This document shows, one piece after another, positions 1 to 9,614 of a DNA stretch of 64,000 nucleotides. The notes under the pieces were generated by a model. That model did no database searches and was not told where the DNA came from. It saw only the letters and a program-made list of their open reading frames with translations. The position numbers and the translations under genes are program-made. Positions within the stretch are counted from its first letter, which is position 1. Each line of letters opens with the position of its first letter. Where the stretch lies: contig QHTK01000054.1 in NCBI GenBank assembly GCA_003220795.1, forward strand, positions 1-64,000, given 5' to 3'. This DNA comes from Gemmatimonadota bacterium (GTDB lineage Bacteria; Gemmatimonadota; Gemmatimonadetes; Gemmatimonadales; GWC2-71-9).

Positions 1-1
1 G

Positions 2-301
2 CTCGACCGGGCCGCCCGCGTCATGGCGACCGGGCCCGCGCCGAACGACGCCATCGCGCGGCTCCACGCGATCGACGCCGCCTTGTCCGACAGCGAGCGC
101 CGTCATGTCGTGTACGATTTCGGGGAGGTGCGCGGGCTCGACTATTACACCGGCATCCACTTCGAGATCTTCGTCGCCGGCGCGGGAACGGCGGTCGGCG
201 CGGGCGGGCGCTACGACGACCTGATGGGCCGCTTCGGGCGCCCCCTTCCGGCCGTGGGGCTCGCCCTCGACCTCGATGCCCTGGCGACGGCGGCGCCGTG
301 A
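2..301 (+). CDS. hisZ: ATP phosphoribosyltransferase regulatory subunit HisZ, 3' part
   Basis: This is the C-terminal 99 residues of a class II aminoacyl-tRNA synthetase-like protein; the 5' part lies outside the window. The motif [12 protein letters not shown] followed by [12 protein letters not shown] and [10 protein letters not shown] is typical of the HisS/HisZ catalytic fold. HisZ is preferred over HisS because the next gene, overlapping it by four bases (GTGA), encodes a short HisG, which depends on HisZ. HisS would also carry a C-terminal anticodon-binding domain after this point, and none is present. HisZ binds histidine and switches on the HisG catalytic subunit in the first step of histidine synthesis. 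Confidence 0.9.
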   Translation, partial: LDRAARVMATGPAPNDAIARLHAIDAALSDSERRHVVYDFGEVRGLDYYTGIHFEIFVAGAGTAVGAGGRYDDLMGRFGRPLPAVGLALDLDALATAAP

Positions 302-939
302 CGGCCCGGACCGTCCTCAAGCTGGCGCTTCCCAAGGGGCGCCTCCTCGAGCCGTCGCTGACCTTGCTCCGGAGCATCGGCGCTGCCGTGTCCGAGCCCG
401 CCGCAACGCGCAAGCTGCTCGTGCCCTCGTCGGACGGCACGCTGTCGGTGCTGTTCGTGAAGCCCGCCGACGTCCCGGTGTATGTGGAGTCTGGCGCGGC
501 GGATGTGGGAATCACCGGCACCGACGTCCTGCGCGAGACGGCGGCGGACGTGCTCGAGCCGCTGGCGCTCGGCTTCGGCCGGTGTCGGATGGTCGTCGCG
601 AGCCCCACCCAGATCCCGTACCCGGCTCTCCCCGGCGGCGTGACGCCCCGCGTCGCCACGAAGTACCCGCGTCTCACGCGCGCCTTCTTCGCCGAGACGG
701 GCCAGGGCGTGGAAGTCATCACGGTGAGCGGCAGCGTCGAAGTAGCGCCGCTGCTCGGATTGTCGCACTGGATCGTGGACCTGGTCGACACCGGCCGCAC
801 GTTGCGGGAGAACGGCCTGGTCGAGCGCGCGCCGATCCTCGATGTCGGCGCCGTCGTGGTGGTGAATCGGGCAAGCCAGAAGCTGCGACTCGAAGAACAT
901 CAGCGGCTGCTGCAGGCGTTACACGACGCTACGACGTAG
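298..939 (+). CDS. hisG: ATP phosphoribosyltransferase, short form HisG
   Basis: This cytosolic enzyme condenses ATP with PRPP to phosphoribosyl-ATP, the first committed step of histidine synthesis. The 213-residue product opens with [18 protein letters not shown] and contains the phosphate-binding stretch [14 protein letters not shown], both typical of HisG. It lacks the C-terminal regulatory ACT-like domain of the long form (about 300 residues), so it belongs to the short class that works as a hetero-octamer with HisZ, encoded just upstream. The GTG start overlaps the hisZ stop codon, which suggests coupled translation. The 3' end overlaps the convergent pdxA by 11 bases, so no further his gene follows here. 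Confidence 0.95.
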   Translation: MTARTVLKLALPKGRLLEPSLTLLRSIGAAVSEPAATRKLLVPSSDGTLSVLFVKPADVPVYVESGAADVGITGTDVLRETAADVLEPLALGFGRCRMVVASPTQIPYPALPGGVTPRVATKYPRLTRAFFAETGQGVEVITVSGSVEVAPLLGLSHWIVDLVDTGRTLRENGLVERAPILDVGAVVVVNRASQKLRLEEHQRLLQALHDATT

Positions 940-1786
940 CATCGGAGCGTCGTCGAACGACGCTTCGCGCCAGCTCGACCGCCAGATCGAGCGCCGCCCG
1001 CATGGAGCTCGGATCCGCCACGCCCTTCCCGGCGATGTCGAACGCCGTTCCATGATCCGGGGCCGTCCGTGGAAACGGCAGTCCCAGCGTGACATTCACG
1101 CCCTTGCCGAAGCCCGCCACCTTCACGGCCGTCATCCCGACGTCGTGATACGGCGTGAGGACCGCGTCGAACTCTCCCCGGAGCGCGCGCACGAAGACGG
1201 TGTCAGCGGGGAGCGGGCCCGCCGCGCCCAGCGTCTCGGCCGCCGGGCGCAGCACGCGATCGTCTTCGTCGCCGAATAACCCCGATTCGCCGGCGTGCGG
1301 GTTGAGTGCGCACACCGCGAGCCGCGGCCGCGGGATCCCCCACCAGTCCCGCAGCGCCGTGTCCGTGATCCGGCCGATGCGTACTACGCCCTCCGTCGTC
1401 ACGCTGCGCGGCACTTCACGCAGGGGCACATGAGTCGTGACGAGGACGACGCGCAGCCGGCCTGCGGCGAGCATCATGGCGACGTCGCGGTCGCCCGCCA
1501 GATGCGCCAGCATCTCGGTGAGGCCGGGGTAACGGAATCCGGCCAGATGAAGGGCATGCTTGTGCACCGGCCCAGTGACGATGGCGTCCACCGTCCCCGC
1601 CCGGGCCAGCTCGACGGCCCGTTCGACGGCCTGGGCCGCGACACGACCCGCGTCTTCGGGGAGGAGGGCGTGGGGAGCGCTCCGCTCTTCGCTCCCCAGC
1701 ACCGTCACATCCGCGTCGAGCGGCCCGAGCGCGAGGGCCTTCGCCGCCACCTCCGGCCCGATGCCGCGCGGGTCGCCGACGGTCAC
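929..1786 (-). CDS. pdxA: 4-hydroxythreonine-4-phosphate dehydrogenase PdxA
   Basis: PdxA oxidises 4-phosphohydroxy-L-threonine in the DXP-dependent pyridoxal phosphate pathway. The protein begins TVGDPRGIGPE and contains VTGPVHKHALHLAGF, NPHAGESGLFG and TPYHDVGMTAVK, which carry the metal-binding histidines and substrate contacts of this family. At 285 residues it is shorter than the usual roughly 320-330. The start chosen is a GTG that leaves almost nothing before the GDP motif, but no ATG, GTG or TTG lies between it and the stop of the upstream PPIase gene 25 bases away. It is the last gene of the mfd/PPIase run. A PdxA2-type paralogue cannot be excluded. Confidence 0.88.
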   Translation of the reverse strand: MTVGDPRGIGPEVAAKALALGPLDADVTVLGSEERSAPHALLPEDAGRVAAQAVERAVELARAGTVDAIVTGPVHKHALHLAGFRYPGLTEMLAHLAGDRDVAMMLAAGRLRVVLVTTHVPLREVPRSVTTEGVVRIGRITDTALRDWWGIPRPRLAVCALNPHAGESGLFGDEDDRVLRPAAETLGAAGPLPADTVFVRALRGEFDAVLTPYHDVGMTAVKVAGFGKGVNVTLGLPFPRTAPDHGTAFDIAGKGVADPSSMRAALDLAVELARSVVRRRSDATS

Positions 1787-1811
1787 CGCGAGACGCGGAC
1801 GGGCTACGCGG

Positions 1812-3134
1812 TCAGGGGCGGATGTCGACGTACGTCGTGCGGCGCAGGATCTCGAGGTAGTGCTGTACCGCGAGCTGCTGGCCCATGTTCTCGCGGATCC
1901 GATCCTTCACGTCGTCGAAGGTCAGCTCACCCTCGGGCAGGCGCTTCATGAGCTCGAAAACCACGAATTTGGGCCGCCGCGAATCCACGCCCACGGCGAA
2001 CACCGACTTCAGTCCGGGGACGGTATCGCCGCCGATCGCGCGCGCGTAGTCCGGCGGCAGCTCCGACACGGGCAGCTCGGGCACGACCTTGCCCTCCGCG
2101 GGATCGCCGTAGCGGCGCGCCAAGGTGTCGAACGCCGCGCCCGCGCGGAGAGCGTCGTGGACCGAATCGGCCAACCGGCGCGCCAGCGCGATCTGGGCAG
2201 TCGAGACCTCGGGCATGATCAGTACGTGGCGCGCCAGGACTTCGGCGGGCTGAACGCGCTCCACCTGGATGATGTGATAGCCGAACTCGGTCTCGACCGG
2301 GTCGGAGATCTCCCCCGGCCGCATCCGGAACGCCACGTCCTCGAACTGCTTGACCATCGGGCCGCGGCGGAACCATCCCAGCTCGCCGCCCTGCTCCCGC
2401 GACGTGCTGTCGGCGGAGTACCGCTTGGCCACGTCCGCGAAGCTGGCGCCGTGGCGCAGCACCACGACGAGCGACTCGGCGAGCTGGCGGGCGCGGGCCT
2501 TCGCCCCAGAATCGGCCTGCGCGGTAACGACGATTTGCCGAAACGAGATCGCGGCGGGCCGCTTCGGCTGCTGGGCGCGGTTCTCCTCCCAGAACCGCCG
2601 CATCTGCGCGGCGGTGGGGGGAATCGGGCGCAGCTTTCCTTTCTGGCGCAGCTGGTCGAGGAGGCGCTGCTGCAGGCTGGAGCGGCGTTGCTGGTCGGCG
2701 AGCCAGCGGCGCCATTCTTCCTCCGAGAAGAATTGGGCGGCGCGCAGCTGTGCCTGAAAATCGGATGTGGAGCTGAACTGCTTCCGCACGTTTTGCACCG
2801 TCTGCTCGACCTGGTCCTGCACCTCCTGGTCGGTGACTTTGATGGTGGTGTCCCGCTCCGCCTGCTGGACCAGGAGCTCCTCGTCCACCATCTGTCGCAG
2901 GACCTGGCGCCGCGCGGCATCCCGCCCGGCCGAATCGGTCGGGATCTTCAGCCCCTGCGCCTGTGCGAGCACCAGCTGCTCTTCGACCTGGGACGCGAGG
3001 ATCGGCTTGGACCCCACGATCGCGACGATGCGGTCGACCGGCCGCGCCGAGGCCAGCTCTCCCTGCCCTGCGACCCCCCGGGCGCCGGCGGCGGACAGGC
3101 CGAGCGCGAGCAGTGGGATGGCGCGGGCGCGCAT
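1812..3134 (-). CDS. Periplasmic SurA-like peptidylprolyl isomerase
   Basis: The 440-residue product has an N-terminal signal peptide (about 1-23) and then a SurA-type chaperone helix region containing VDRIVAIVGSKPILASQVEEQLV, the classic SurA N-terminal signature. A parvulin (rotamase) domain lies at about 205-315, with GELGWFRRGPMVKQFEDVAF and FGYHIIQVE. A second, degenerate parvulin-like region follows at about 315-400. SurA escorts unfolded outer-membrane proteins across the periplasm. It starts one base after the stop of another PPIase gene, so the two are surely cotranscribed. The second domain lacks clear parvulin motifs, so activity probably resides in the first. Confidence 0.88.
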   Translation of the reverse strand: MRARAIPLLALGLSAAGARGVAGQGELASARPVDRIVAIVGSKPILASQVEEQLVLAQAQGLKIPTDSAGRDAARRQVLRQMVDEELLVQQAERDTTIKVTDQEVQDQVEQTVQNVRKQFSSTSDFQAQLRAAQFFSEEEWRRWLADQQRRSSLQQRLLDQLRQKGKLRPIPPTAAQMRRFWEENRAQQPKRPAAISFRQIVVTAQADSGAKARARQLAESLVVVLRHGASFADVAKRYSADSTSREQGGELGWFRRGPMVKQFEDVAFRMRPGEISDPVETEFGYHIIQVERVQPAEVLARHVLIMPEVSTAQIALARRLADSVHDALRAGAAFDTLARRYGDPAEGKVVPELPVSELPPDYARAIGGDTVPGLKSVFAVGVDSRRPKFVVFELMKRLPEGELTFDDVKDRIRENMGQQLAVQHYLEILRRTTYVDIRP

Positions 3135-3135
3135 C

Positions 3136-4593
3136 TCAGCGCGACCCCTTCTGCTTCGCGGTGTCCACTGGCGGAGCGGGCGCCGGGCCCGGCGCAGGCT
3201 TGAGCCCCGGCCCGGCTCGACGAGTCGCGGAATCGACCTGCGCCCGGATCGCCTGGGCGCGCTCCAGTGCCTGCGCCAGCCCGGCCGAGCTCACGGACCA
3301 CCCCTGCCCGGGACGCAGTGCCATGGCGAGGAACGGCGGCACGGGAAAGAACTGCGCCTTCTCCTGCACGAGCACCCGATCGAGGTAGTCGTTGACGTGT
3401 CGCATCGCGATGTCGCTGCGCGCCGATTCGGTGGCCGCGGAATCTTTGAGGAGGCGGGGCGACACCGCGAGCTGGTTCTCCAGGAGCGCCAGCACGGAGT
3501 CGTGCTGGGTCTTGAGCCCCCGCCAGTCCTCGACCGTGAGCGGCACGCCGACCGAGTCCACCTCCCGCAACAACAGTTCCCGTTGCGCCAGTTGACGGAC
3601 AAACTCGGTGAGCTGGGCGTCGCTCGCCATGGCGATATTCAGATCGCGCGGGTCGAGCGCGTAGAGCCACCGGGCCAGATCGCGCACCCGGAAGGCGCCG
3701 CCCCGGTAGCTCGCGAGCTGCCGGCCGTCGTCGACCGCCGGGGCGACGTCCTGGATCGCCTGGCGCACCAAGGCCGCGGCCCCACCGCGCACTCTCATGT
3801 CGCTCCGCGACGCGACGCTGTCGATGTAGACCGAATCGAAATGCACCGCCAGCGCGGTCTCGAGCTCCGTGCGGAACGAGTCGCGCACCTCCTCGAGCGG
3901 CGGTCGGCGGATGATATGGAACCCGAACGGCGACCGCACCAATCCGCTCATCGCGCCCGGGGCGAGGCGCCACGCGACGGTGTCGAACGCCGGGACAAAC
4001 CGGCCGCGCCCGACGGCACCGAGGTAGCCGCCCCGGGACTTGGACCCCGGGTCCTCAGAGTAGCGGTGAGCGACCTGACTGAAGTTGGTGCCGTGCCGGG
4101 CCTCCACCTGCCGGAGCAGGCCTTCCGCTTGGTGCTTCTTGTCCTGCTCGACCTTCGGGGCAGCGCTCGGGGGAACGCTCACGAGGATGTGCTGGAACAG
4201 CCGGATCGCGCCAGCCCGGTATGCCGAGTCCGTCTGATCCCGGGTGAGCTTCGCTCGGGCCGCGATCAACTGGTCGTGATAATGCTCCCACCGGAGTTGG
4301 GCGACGTTTGGCCAGTTGGCCTGCAGCACGAGGGCGGAGTCGGCCATGTCTCGGCCGCGGGCGAGCTCGTGGGCGAACACCGCGTAGTCCAAGTAGATCG
4401 TCGTGAGACCGGTGAGCGCCTGCGGCCGGAGCGGCACTTTCTTGGCCCGACCTGCAAGCTCCGCCAAGCGTGACACGGTCAAAGTCTGGCCAGCGGCGCT
4501 TCCCGCCACCTGGGGATGCGCCGAGAACGCGTCCCCCAGCGCCTTACAGCCGGCCAGCGCCAAGATCGCGAATACCAGACCCCACCGTCGCAT
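3136..4593 (-). CDS. Lipoprotein peptidylprolyl isomerase, PpiC/parvulin type
   Basis: The first residues, MRRWGLVFAILALAGCKAL, form a lipoprotein signal peptide with lipobox LAGC, so the mature protein should be anchored in the cell envelope. A parvulin domain spans about residues 145-245, seen in the block FQHILVSV, the motif RYSEDPGSKSRGGYLG and the stretch SPFGFHIIRRPP. The C-terminal half is helical and unlike the neighbouring SurA. It could act as a PrsA- or PpiD-like foldase for secreted or outer-membrane proteins. It lies between mfd, 9 bases upstream, and the SurA-like gene. The function of the C-terminal half is unknown. Confidence 0.83.
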   Translation of the reverse strand: MRRWGLVFAILALAGCKALGDAFSAHPQVAGSAAGQTLTVSRLAELAGRAKKVPLRPQALTGLTTIYLDYAVFAHELARGRDMADSALVLQANWPNVAQLRWEHYHDQLIAARAKLTRDQTDSAYRAGAIRLFQHILVSVPPSAAPKVEQDKKHQAEGLLRQVEARHGTNFSQVAHRYSEDPGSKSRGGYLGAVGRGRFVPAFDTVAWRLAPGAMSGLVRSPFGFHIIRRPPLEEVRDSFRTELETALAVHFDSVYIDSVASRSDMRVRGGAAALVRQAIQDVAPAVDDGRQLASYRGGAFRVRDLARWLYALDPRDLNIAMASDAQLTEFVRQLAQRELLLREVDSVGVPLTVEDWRGLKTQHDSVLALLENQLAVSPRLLKDSAATESARSDIAMRHVNDYLDRVLVQEKAQFFPVPPFLAMALRPGQGWSVSSAGLAQALERAQAIRAQVDSATRRAGPGLKPAPGPAPAPPVDTAKQKGSR

Positions 4594-4602
4594 CCACTCT
4601 CC

Positions 4603-7600
4603 TTAACCGTGAGGGCGCTGCAGAACCGCGGTGAGGGCCCGCACGAGACCGGGACCGATGGCCTCCCCGCCGAGCCGGCGCAGCCGCAGCGAGAGCGGTA
4701 CGGGACGCCGCACCTCCGCCTCGAACTGCACGGCGTCGAGCGCCGCCGTCAGCCCGGCGAGGCGCGGGTGCGCGTCCCGCCGAAACGTCAGCCGCGCTTC
4801 GTCACCCTTGACGAGAACCGTCTCCAGTCCCACCTGGGCGCCGAGCGCGCGGAGCTCGGACACGAGGAGCAGCCGCTGCGCCGGGTCCGGGAGAGGGCCG
4901 AAGCGATCGCGCAGTTCCTCGCGCACGGTTTGAATCTCGCACGGCCGCTCGGCTCGCGCCAGCCGCCGGTACAGATCGAGCTTCGCCGCCGCGTCGGCGA
5001 CGTAGTCGTCCGGGAGATGTGCCGGACGATCGAGCACCACTTCCGGCGGCGCGCCTTTCCCCGTGCCCGCTGCGCCATCCCCCTTCAGCGCGTCGACGGT
5101 CTCCTGCAGCCATCGCAGATAGACGTCGAACCCGACGGCCTGCGCATGACCCGATTGTTCGCCGCCGAGCAGGTTCCCGGCGCCGCGCAGCTCCAGATCG
5201 CGCAGCGCGATGCGATAGCCGGCGCCCAGCTCCGTGTGATGCTCCAACACCCGCAGCCGTTCCTCCGCTTCCCCATCGACGAGATCGGGCGCGAGCAGAT
5301 AGCAGTAGGCGCGGCGATGGCTACGTCCCACTCTACCCCGCAACTGGTACAGCTGCGCCAGGCCGAACTGATCGGCGCGGTTCACGATCATGGTGTTCGC
5401 GTTGGGGACGTCGAGGCCCGACTCGACGATCATCGTGGACACGAGAATGTCCACTTCGGCGCGGACGAAGCGCGTCATGACGTCGTCCAGCTCGGCTTCT
5501 TTGAGCCGGCCATGCGCCACCGCGATGCGGGCGCGCGGCGGCGCGAGCGCGCGCACCCGCTCAGCGATGGTGTCGATCGTCTCGATGCGGTTGTGCACGA
5601 AATAAACCTGCCCCGCCCGGTCGAGCTCCCGCGCCAGCGCCTCCTCGATCAGCGCGTCGTCCCATGGCTCGATGAACGTTAGGACCGGCGAGCGGTCTTT
5701 GGGCGGCGTCTCGAGCAGCGTCAGGTCGCGTAATCCCGCAAGCGAGAGGTGCAGGGTGCGGGGGATCGGCGTCGCCGTGAGCGTGAGCACATCCACCGCG
5801 AGCTTCAGCGCCTTCAGACGCTCCTTGTGCCGCACGCCGAACCGATGCTCCTCGTCCACGATCAGCAGCCCCAGGTCGTGGAACCGAACGTCGCGCGACA
5901 ACAGCCGGTGCGTGCCGATCACTAAATCCACCTCCCCGCGCTCCAGGCCCTGGACGACCCGCCGCGTGTCGCTCGGGCCACGGAAACGGGAGAGCACCTC
6001 GATACGCACCGGATAGTCGGCCAGCCGCTCGCGGAAGGTGCGTCCGTGCTGCTCGGCGAGGATCGTGGTGGGCGCGAGCACTGCCACCTGCTTCCCCGCC
6101 TGCACCGCCTTGAAGGCCGCCCGCAGCGCGACCTCGGTCTTGCCGTATCCTACGTCGCCGACCAGCAACCGGTCCATCGGTCGGGCGCGCTCCATGTCAC
6201 GCTTCACCTCCTCGGAGGCGCGACGCTGGTCGGGAGTATCCTCGTACAGGAAAGCCGATTCGAGCTCGCGCTGCCACGGGGTGTCGGGCGGGAACGCGAA
6301 GCCGGTCGCGAGCTGGCGGCGGGCGTACAGGTCGAGCAGCTCGGCCGCCATCTGGCGAATGGCGGCGCGGGTCTTGTCCCGCTGACGCTGCCACGTCGTG
6401 GCGCCCAGGCGGTGCAGCTTGGGGGGCGGGGCATCTCCGTTCCCCGCCGCGCGATACGGCTCCAGTTGATCCAGCCGGTACAGCGGGACGTTGAGCCGGT
6501 CGCCCCCTTCGTATTCGACCACCGCCACTTCGAGCGTCCCGCCCTCCGAGCCCACCGCGATCGTCTGGATCCCGCGGTACAGCCCGATCCCGTGCTCGAG
6601 GTGCACCACATAGTCGCCCTGCTGCAGCGCGCGGGCCGCGGCGGTGGGGGACGCTTCGCGGTAGCGCCGGGGCCGCCGCAGACGGCGTGCGCGGCGGAAG
6701 ATCTCGTGGTCGGTCAGCACCCGGAGCGACGGCAGCACGAAACCGCCGTCGAGCGCTCCCACGGCCAGCGTCGCGACCTCGGCGCCGAGCAGCTCCTCCA
6801 ACCGCTCGAGCTGGCCCGCGTTGTCGCACAAGATCACCGTCGGCGGACCGGCGACGACGAGCCGCCGCAGCCGTTTGATGTCGCGGTCCACGGGCTCCGG
6901 CGGGGCGAGCGGAAAGCGCGTCGCCTCGCCCGGTGCATCGAGAGCCACACGGGCAAATGCCCCCAGATCGCGGCGCCACTGCTCGGGCGCGATGAAGATC
7001 TCCGCCCGCGCGGGCGGCGCTTCGCCCAGCCGCCGGGCGATCTCAAGGTGATGCTCCGCCTCCGCCCACGCCCGATCGACTTCCTGCTCCAGCGCGGACT
7101 CCTGTGCCAGCACGAGCAGCGCATCGGTAGGGAGCAGAGTGAGCAAGGAGTGCCGCTGCTGGGACGCAGCATGCGCCCCTACACTGGTCGTGATCCCCTC
7201 GGTGCTCACCGGCAGGACCGTGACACGCTCGATCGGCTCCCCCGAGCGTTGGGAGTCCAGATCGAACGGGCGCAACGACACGATGTCATCGCCGGACCAC
7301 TCGACCCGAGTCGGCGCCGCCATCCCGAACCCGTACACATCGAGGATGCCGCCGCGCACGCTGAATTGGGCGACCTCGGTCACCGTGGGGACGCGATCGT
7401 ACGCCATCGCTCCGAGCCGCCGCACGACCTCCGTGAGGCTCCCGGGGCCTACCTGCAACACGAGCCGCATCGACTCGAGCGCCGCCGGCACCGCCGTCCG
7501 CTCCGCCGCAGCGCGCGCCGTCGTGACGAGCATGCGGACCCTGCCCGATAACAGCGCCTCGAGGGTTTCGATGCGCTCGCCCGCGATTTCGACGTGCGGT

Positions 7601-7881
7601 TCTTCGGCTCCGAGGGCCTCGCGTTGCGGATACAGCGCCGCCGCATCGCCGGCGAGGGCACGGGCGTCCGCGAGCCAGCGCTCCGCGTCGGTCGGAGTCG
7701 GCGTGACCACGACGAATACGCGTTGCGGGAACCGGCGAGCCAGGGCAGCGACGAGCACCGCGGGACTGGAACCGGGCAGCCCGGACAACGCGATTCGGGA
7801 CCCGGGACTCGGGAGGCGCTCGGCGAGCGCTCGGGTCGCCGGCAGCTCATCGAAGCGATCGATGAGAAAGTCGAGCGGCAT
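4603..7881 (-). CDS. mfd: Transcription-repair coupling factor Mfd
   Basis: Mfd removes RNA polymerase stalled at DNA lesions and recruits UvrA. The 1092-residue protein shows the expected order: a UvrB-like N-terminal module, the polymerase-interacting CarD-like domain (QGDYVVHLEHGIGLYRG, about 430-500), then SF2 translocase motifs, namely GDVGYGKTEVA (Walker A), VDEEHRFG (DEEH box), LTATPIPRTL and QLRGRVGRS. A TRCF C-terminal domain follows. Length matches the family. The ATG chosen overlaps the upstream stop codon (TGATG); a TTG one codon earlier is also possible. uvrA is elsewhere in this window (46768-49620). Confidence 0.97.
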   Translation of the reverse strand: MPLDFLIDRFDELPATRALAERLPSPGSRIALSGLPGSSPAVLVAALARRFPQRVFVVVTPTPTDAERWLADARALAGDAAALYPQREALGAEEPHVEIAGERIETLEALLSGRVRMLVTTARAAAERTAVPAALESMRLVLQVGPGSLTEVVRRLGAMAYDRVPTVTEVAQFSVRGGILDVYGFGMAAPTRVEWSGDDIVSLRPFDLDSQRSGEPIERVTVLPVSTEGITTSVGAHAASQQRHSLLTLLPTDALLVLAQESALEQEVDRAWAEAEHHLEIARRLGEAPPARAEIFIAPEQWRRDLGAFARVALDAPGEATRFPLAPPEPVDRDIKRLRRLVVAGPPTVILCDNAGQLERLEELLGAEVATLAVGALDGGFVLPSLRVLTDHEIFRRARRLRRPRRYREASPTAAARALQQGDYVVHLEHGIGLYRGIQTIAVGSEGGTLEVAVVEYEGGDRLNVPLYRLDQLEPYRAAGNGDAPPPKLHRLGATTWQRQRDKTRAAIRQMAAELLDLYARRQLATGFAFPPDTPWQRELESAFLYEDTPDQRRASEEVKRDMERARPMDRLLVGDVGYGKTEVALRAAFKAVQAGKQVAVLAPTTILAEQHGRTFRERLADYPVRIEVLSRFRGPSDTRRVVQGLERGEVDLVIGTHRLLSRDVRFHDLGLLIVDEEHRFGVRHKERLKALKLAVDVLTLTATPIPRTLHLSLAGLRDLTLLETPPKDRSPVLTFIEPWDDALIEEALARELDRAGQVYFVHNRIETIDTIAERVRALAPPRARIAVAHGRLKEAELDDVMTRFVRAEVDILVSTMIVESGLDVPNANTMIVNRADQFGLAQLYQLRGRVGRSHRRAYCYLLAPDLVDGEAEERLRVLEHHTELGAGYRIALRDLELRGAGNLLGGEQSGHAQAVGFDVYLRWLQETVDALKGDGAAGTGKGAPPEVVLDRPAHLPDDYVADAAAKLDLYRRLARAERPCEIQTVREELRDRFGPLPDPAQRLLLVSELRALGAQVGLETVLVKGDEARLTFRRDAHPRLAGLTAALDAVQFEAEVRRPVPLSLRLRRLGGEAIGPGLVRALTAVLQRPHG

Positions 7882-9614
7882 CAATGGGCGCGCGTCGCGA
7901 CTCCGAGTTCCACCCCGGCGACGAGCAGGGCGAGCGCGAGGAGCAGAGTGCTCACGTCGGTGCGGCGCGTGCCGGCGTACTGCTCGACCGCGAACCGCCC
8001 TTCGTCCAGCAGCTCCGCGCCGATCGCCCGACGCACCACATCCGGGGCGGCGGGCGTCAGATCCGACTCGCGCGCGTCGGGTGCGGACACGACCGCGCCG
8101 ACCGTGTCGGCGCCGCGCACCTGGAACGCGACCCCCGGGGGACCCTCCGCTTCCGTAACCGGAGCCTCGCCGCGCGCCAGCCGGTTCACGAGCACGTCAA
8201 CGAACGGCACAAACGCCGGGGACGCGGGCAGGGCCGTCCAGGCAGTGTCGAGACGGCTGCCGAGCAGCACCACGTCGCCGGCCCGTACCAACCACGGATC
8301 GTCGTTCACGGTCGCCAGCACGTCCGTCGTGTCGCCCCCCCCTCCCGCCCCCTCGAGCCGGTATCGCCGGGTGACACCAAGACCGTTGATCCCGGCGACG
8401 GCAGCGGTTCCGATCGGTCCCGGCGTCCCGGCGCCCCCGAACCGCCAGCGCACGCCGCGCGAGGCAAGGGCACGATTTGCCTGACCGATGAGCGCGGGAT
8501 CGACAGGTGGGAGCAGCACCGTCGTGCCCGTGCCGCCCGGCAGCCGCTCCCCGATCACCACGCCGCCGCCCTCCACGATGCGCCTGCCCTGGGTGAGCAC
8601 GGCGAGCGCCGCCGCCACGAACGGCCCTGCTCCGGGGTCGGCGCGCACGCGCGCGGGAAGCGCGACACGCCACACGAACGCCCGGCGATCATCGGCCCGC
8701 AGCTCGTCGGGATCCAGCACGGCTTCTCCAATCCACCAACCCGGCGCCACGCTCGGGAGCGGCACGTTCGCGCTCGACCCGGGCGCGGCCAGCGCCCGGC
8801 CAACGTCGTGACTGCGTCCTGCGGGGCTGCTGGCGGGCCGCAGGCGTACCGTCACCGGCGCGGGGCTTCCACCGGGCGTGCCCACCACCGTGATCGCAAG
8901 CGCGCCGTCCTCAACCCGCGCTTGCGCGACACCCCGGTTCGCCAGCGCCTCGCCGCTCGAGGCGGGGGCGAGCGCGAGGACGCGCACACCGCGAGGGATG
9001 TCTGCCCGACCCTCCCCCAACGTCGTGCGCTGGAGATCGCTCACGACCGCCACCTCCCGGCCCGGCAACGGCTCGGCGTCCACGAGCCGGCTCGCCCGCG
9101 CGACCGCCCCCGTCAGATCGAGCCGCCGCCAGCCGGGTACGACGCTGTCCACGGTCGCAAGCAGGGCGTCACGGGAGCCCGCACGCGCCACGCCGTCCGA
9201 CAGCATCAGCCACAGGCGATCCCCCGGTGCGGCGCGGCTAATCGCCGCGCGGACCACGGTCTTCAAGCGCTCGATCAGCGGGTGCCCATCCACGACGGCG
9301 CCCGACGAGGGAGAGTTGTCAAGAATGAGCGCCAACGCCGTCGGCTCGTGGGCTCCGCCGCCGACGGCACCGCGCGACCGCACGAGCGGCCGGGCGGCGG
9401 CCATGACGATCAGGGCGATCAGGGTGGTCCGCAGCACCAGCAGGAGCAGATGCCGCAGCTTAAGGCGCCGCGCGCTCTGCCGCTCCGCCTCGCTCAAGTA
9501 GCGGATCGGGGGGAATTCCGCCTCGGGGGGCACACGGCGCTCGAGCAGATGCAACAGCGCGGGGATCCCCGCGGCGGCGAGCCCCAGCAGTGCCAGTGGA
9601 TGCAGGAAGGTCAC
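7881..9614 (-). CDS. BatA-like membrane protein with degenerate VWA domain
   Basis: The 577-residue product begins TFLHPLALLGLAAAGIPALLHLLERR, the typical BatA N-terminal membrane segment. A second membrane helix lies near 60-80, followed by a von Willebrand A-like region with an incomplete MIDAS motif (LDNSPSSG). A large middle region of unknown fold and a final hydrophobic segment (LLLALALLVAGVELGVA) complete it. The GTG start overlaps the stop of the DUF58 gene (GTGA). A longer reading frame exists upstream, but it runs into DUF58 and adds no sensible sequence. BatA and DUF58 genes usually sit beside a MoxR ATPase, but none is present here. The molecular role is unproven. Confidence 0.82.
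   Translation of the reverse strand: MTFLHPLALLGLAAAGIPALLHLLERRVPPEAEFPPIRYLSEAERQSARRLKLRHLLLLVLRTTLIALIVMAAARPLVRSRGAVGGGAHEPTALALILDNSPSSGAVVDGHPLIERLKTVVRAAISRAAPGDRLWLMLSDGVARAGSRDALLATVDSVVPGWRRLDLTGAVARASRLVDAEPLPGREVAVVSDLQRTTLGEGRADIPRGVRVLALAPASSGEALANRGVAQARVEDGALAITVVGTPGGSPAPVTVRLRPASSPAGRSHDVGRALAAPGSSANVPLPSVAPGWWIGEAVLDPDELRADDRRAFVWRVALPARVRADPGAGPFVAAALAVLTQGRRIVEGGGVVIGERLPGGTGTTVLLPPVDPALIGQANRALASRGVRWRFGGAGTPGPIGTAAVAGINGLGVTRRYRLEGAGGGGDTTDVLATVNDDPWLVRAGDVVLLGSRLDTAWTALPASPAFVPFVDVLVNRLARGEAPVTEAEGPPGVAFQVRGADTVGAVVSAPDARESDLTPAAPDVVRRAIGAELLDEGRFAVEQYAGTRRTDVSTLLLALALLVAGVELGVATRAH

Noticed and set aside
1560-3203. Plus-strand frame opposite pdxA and the SurA-like gene
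   Set aside because: It runs across two well-supported genes and has no family features.
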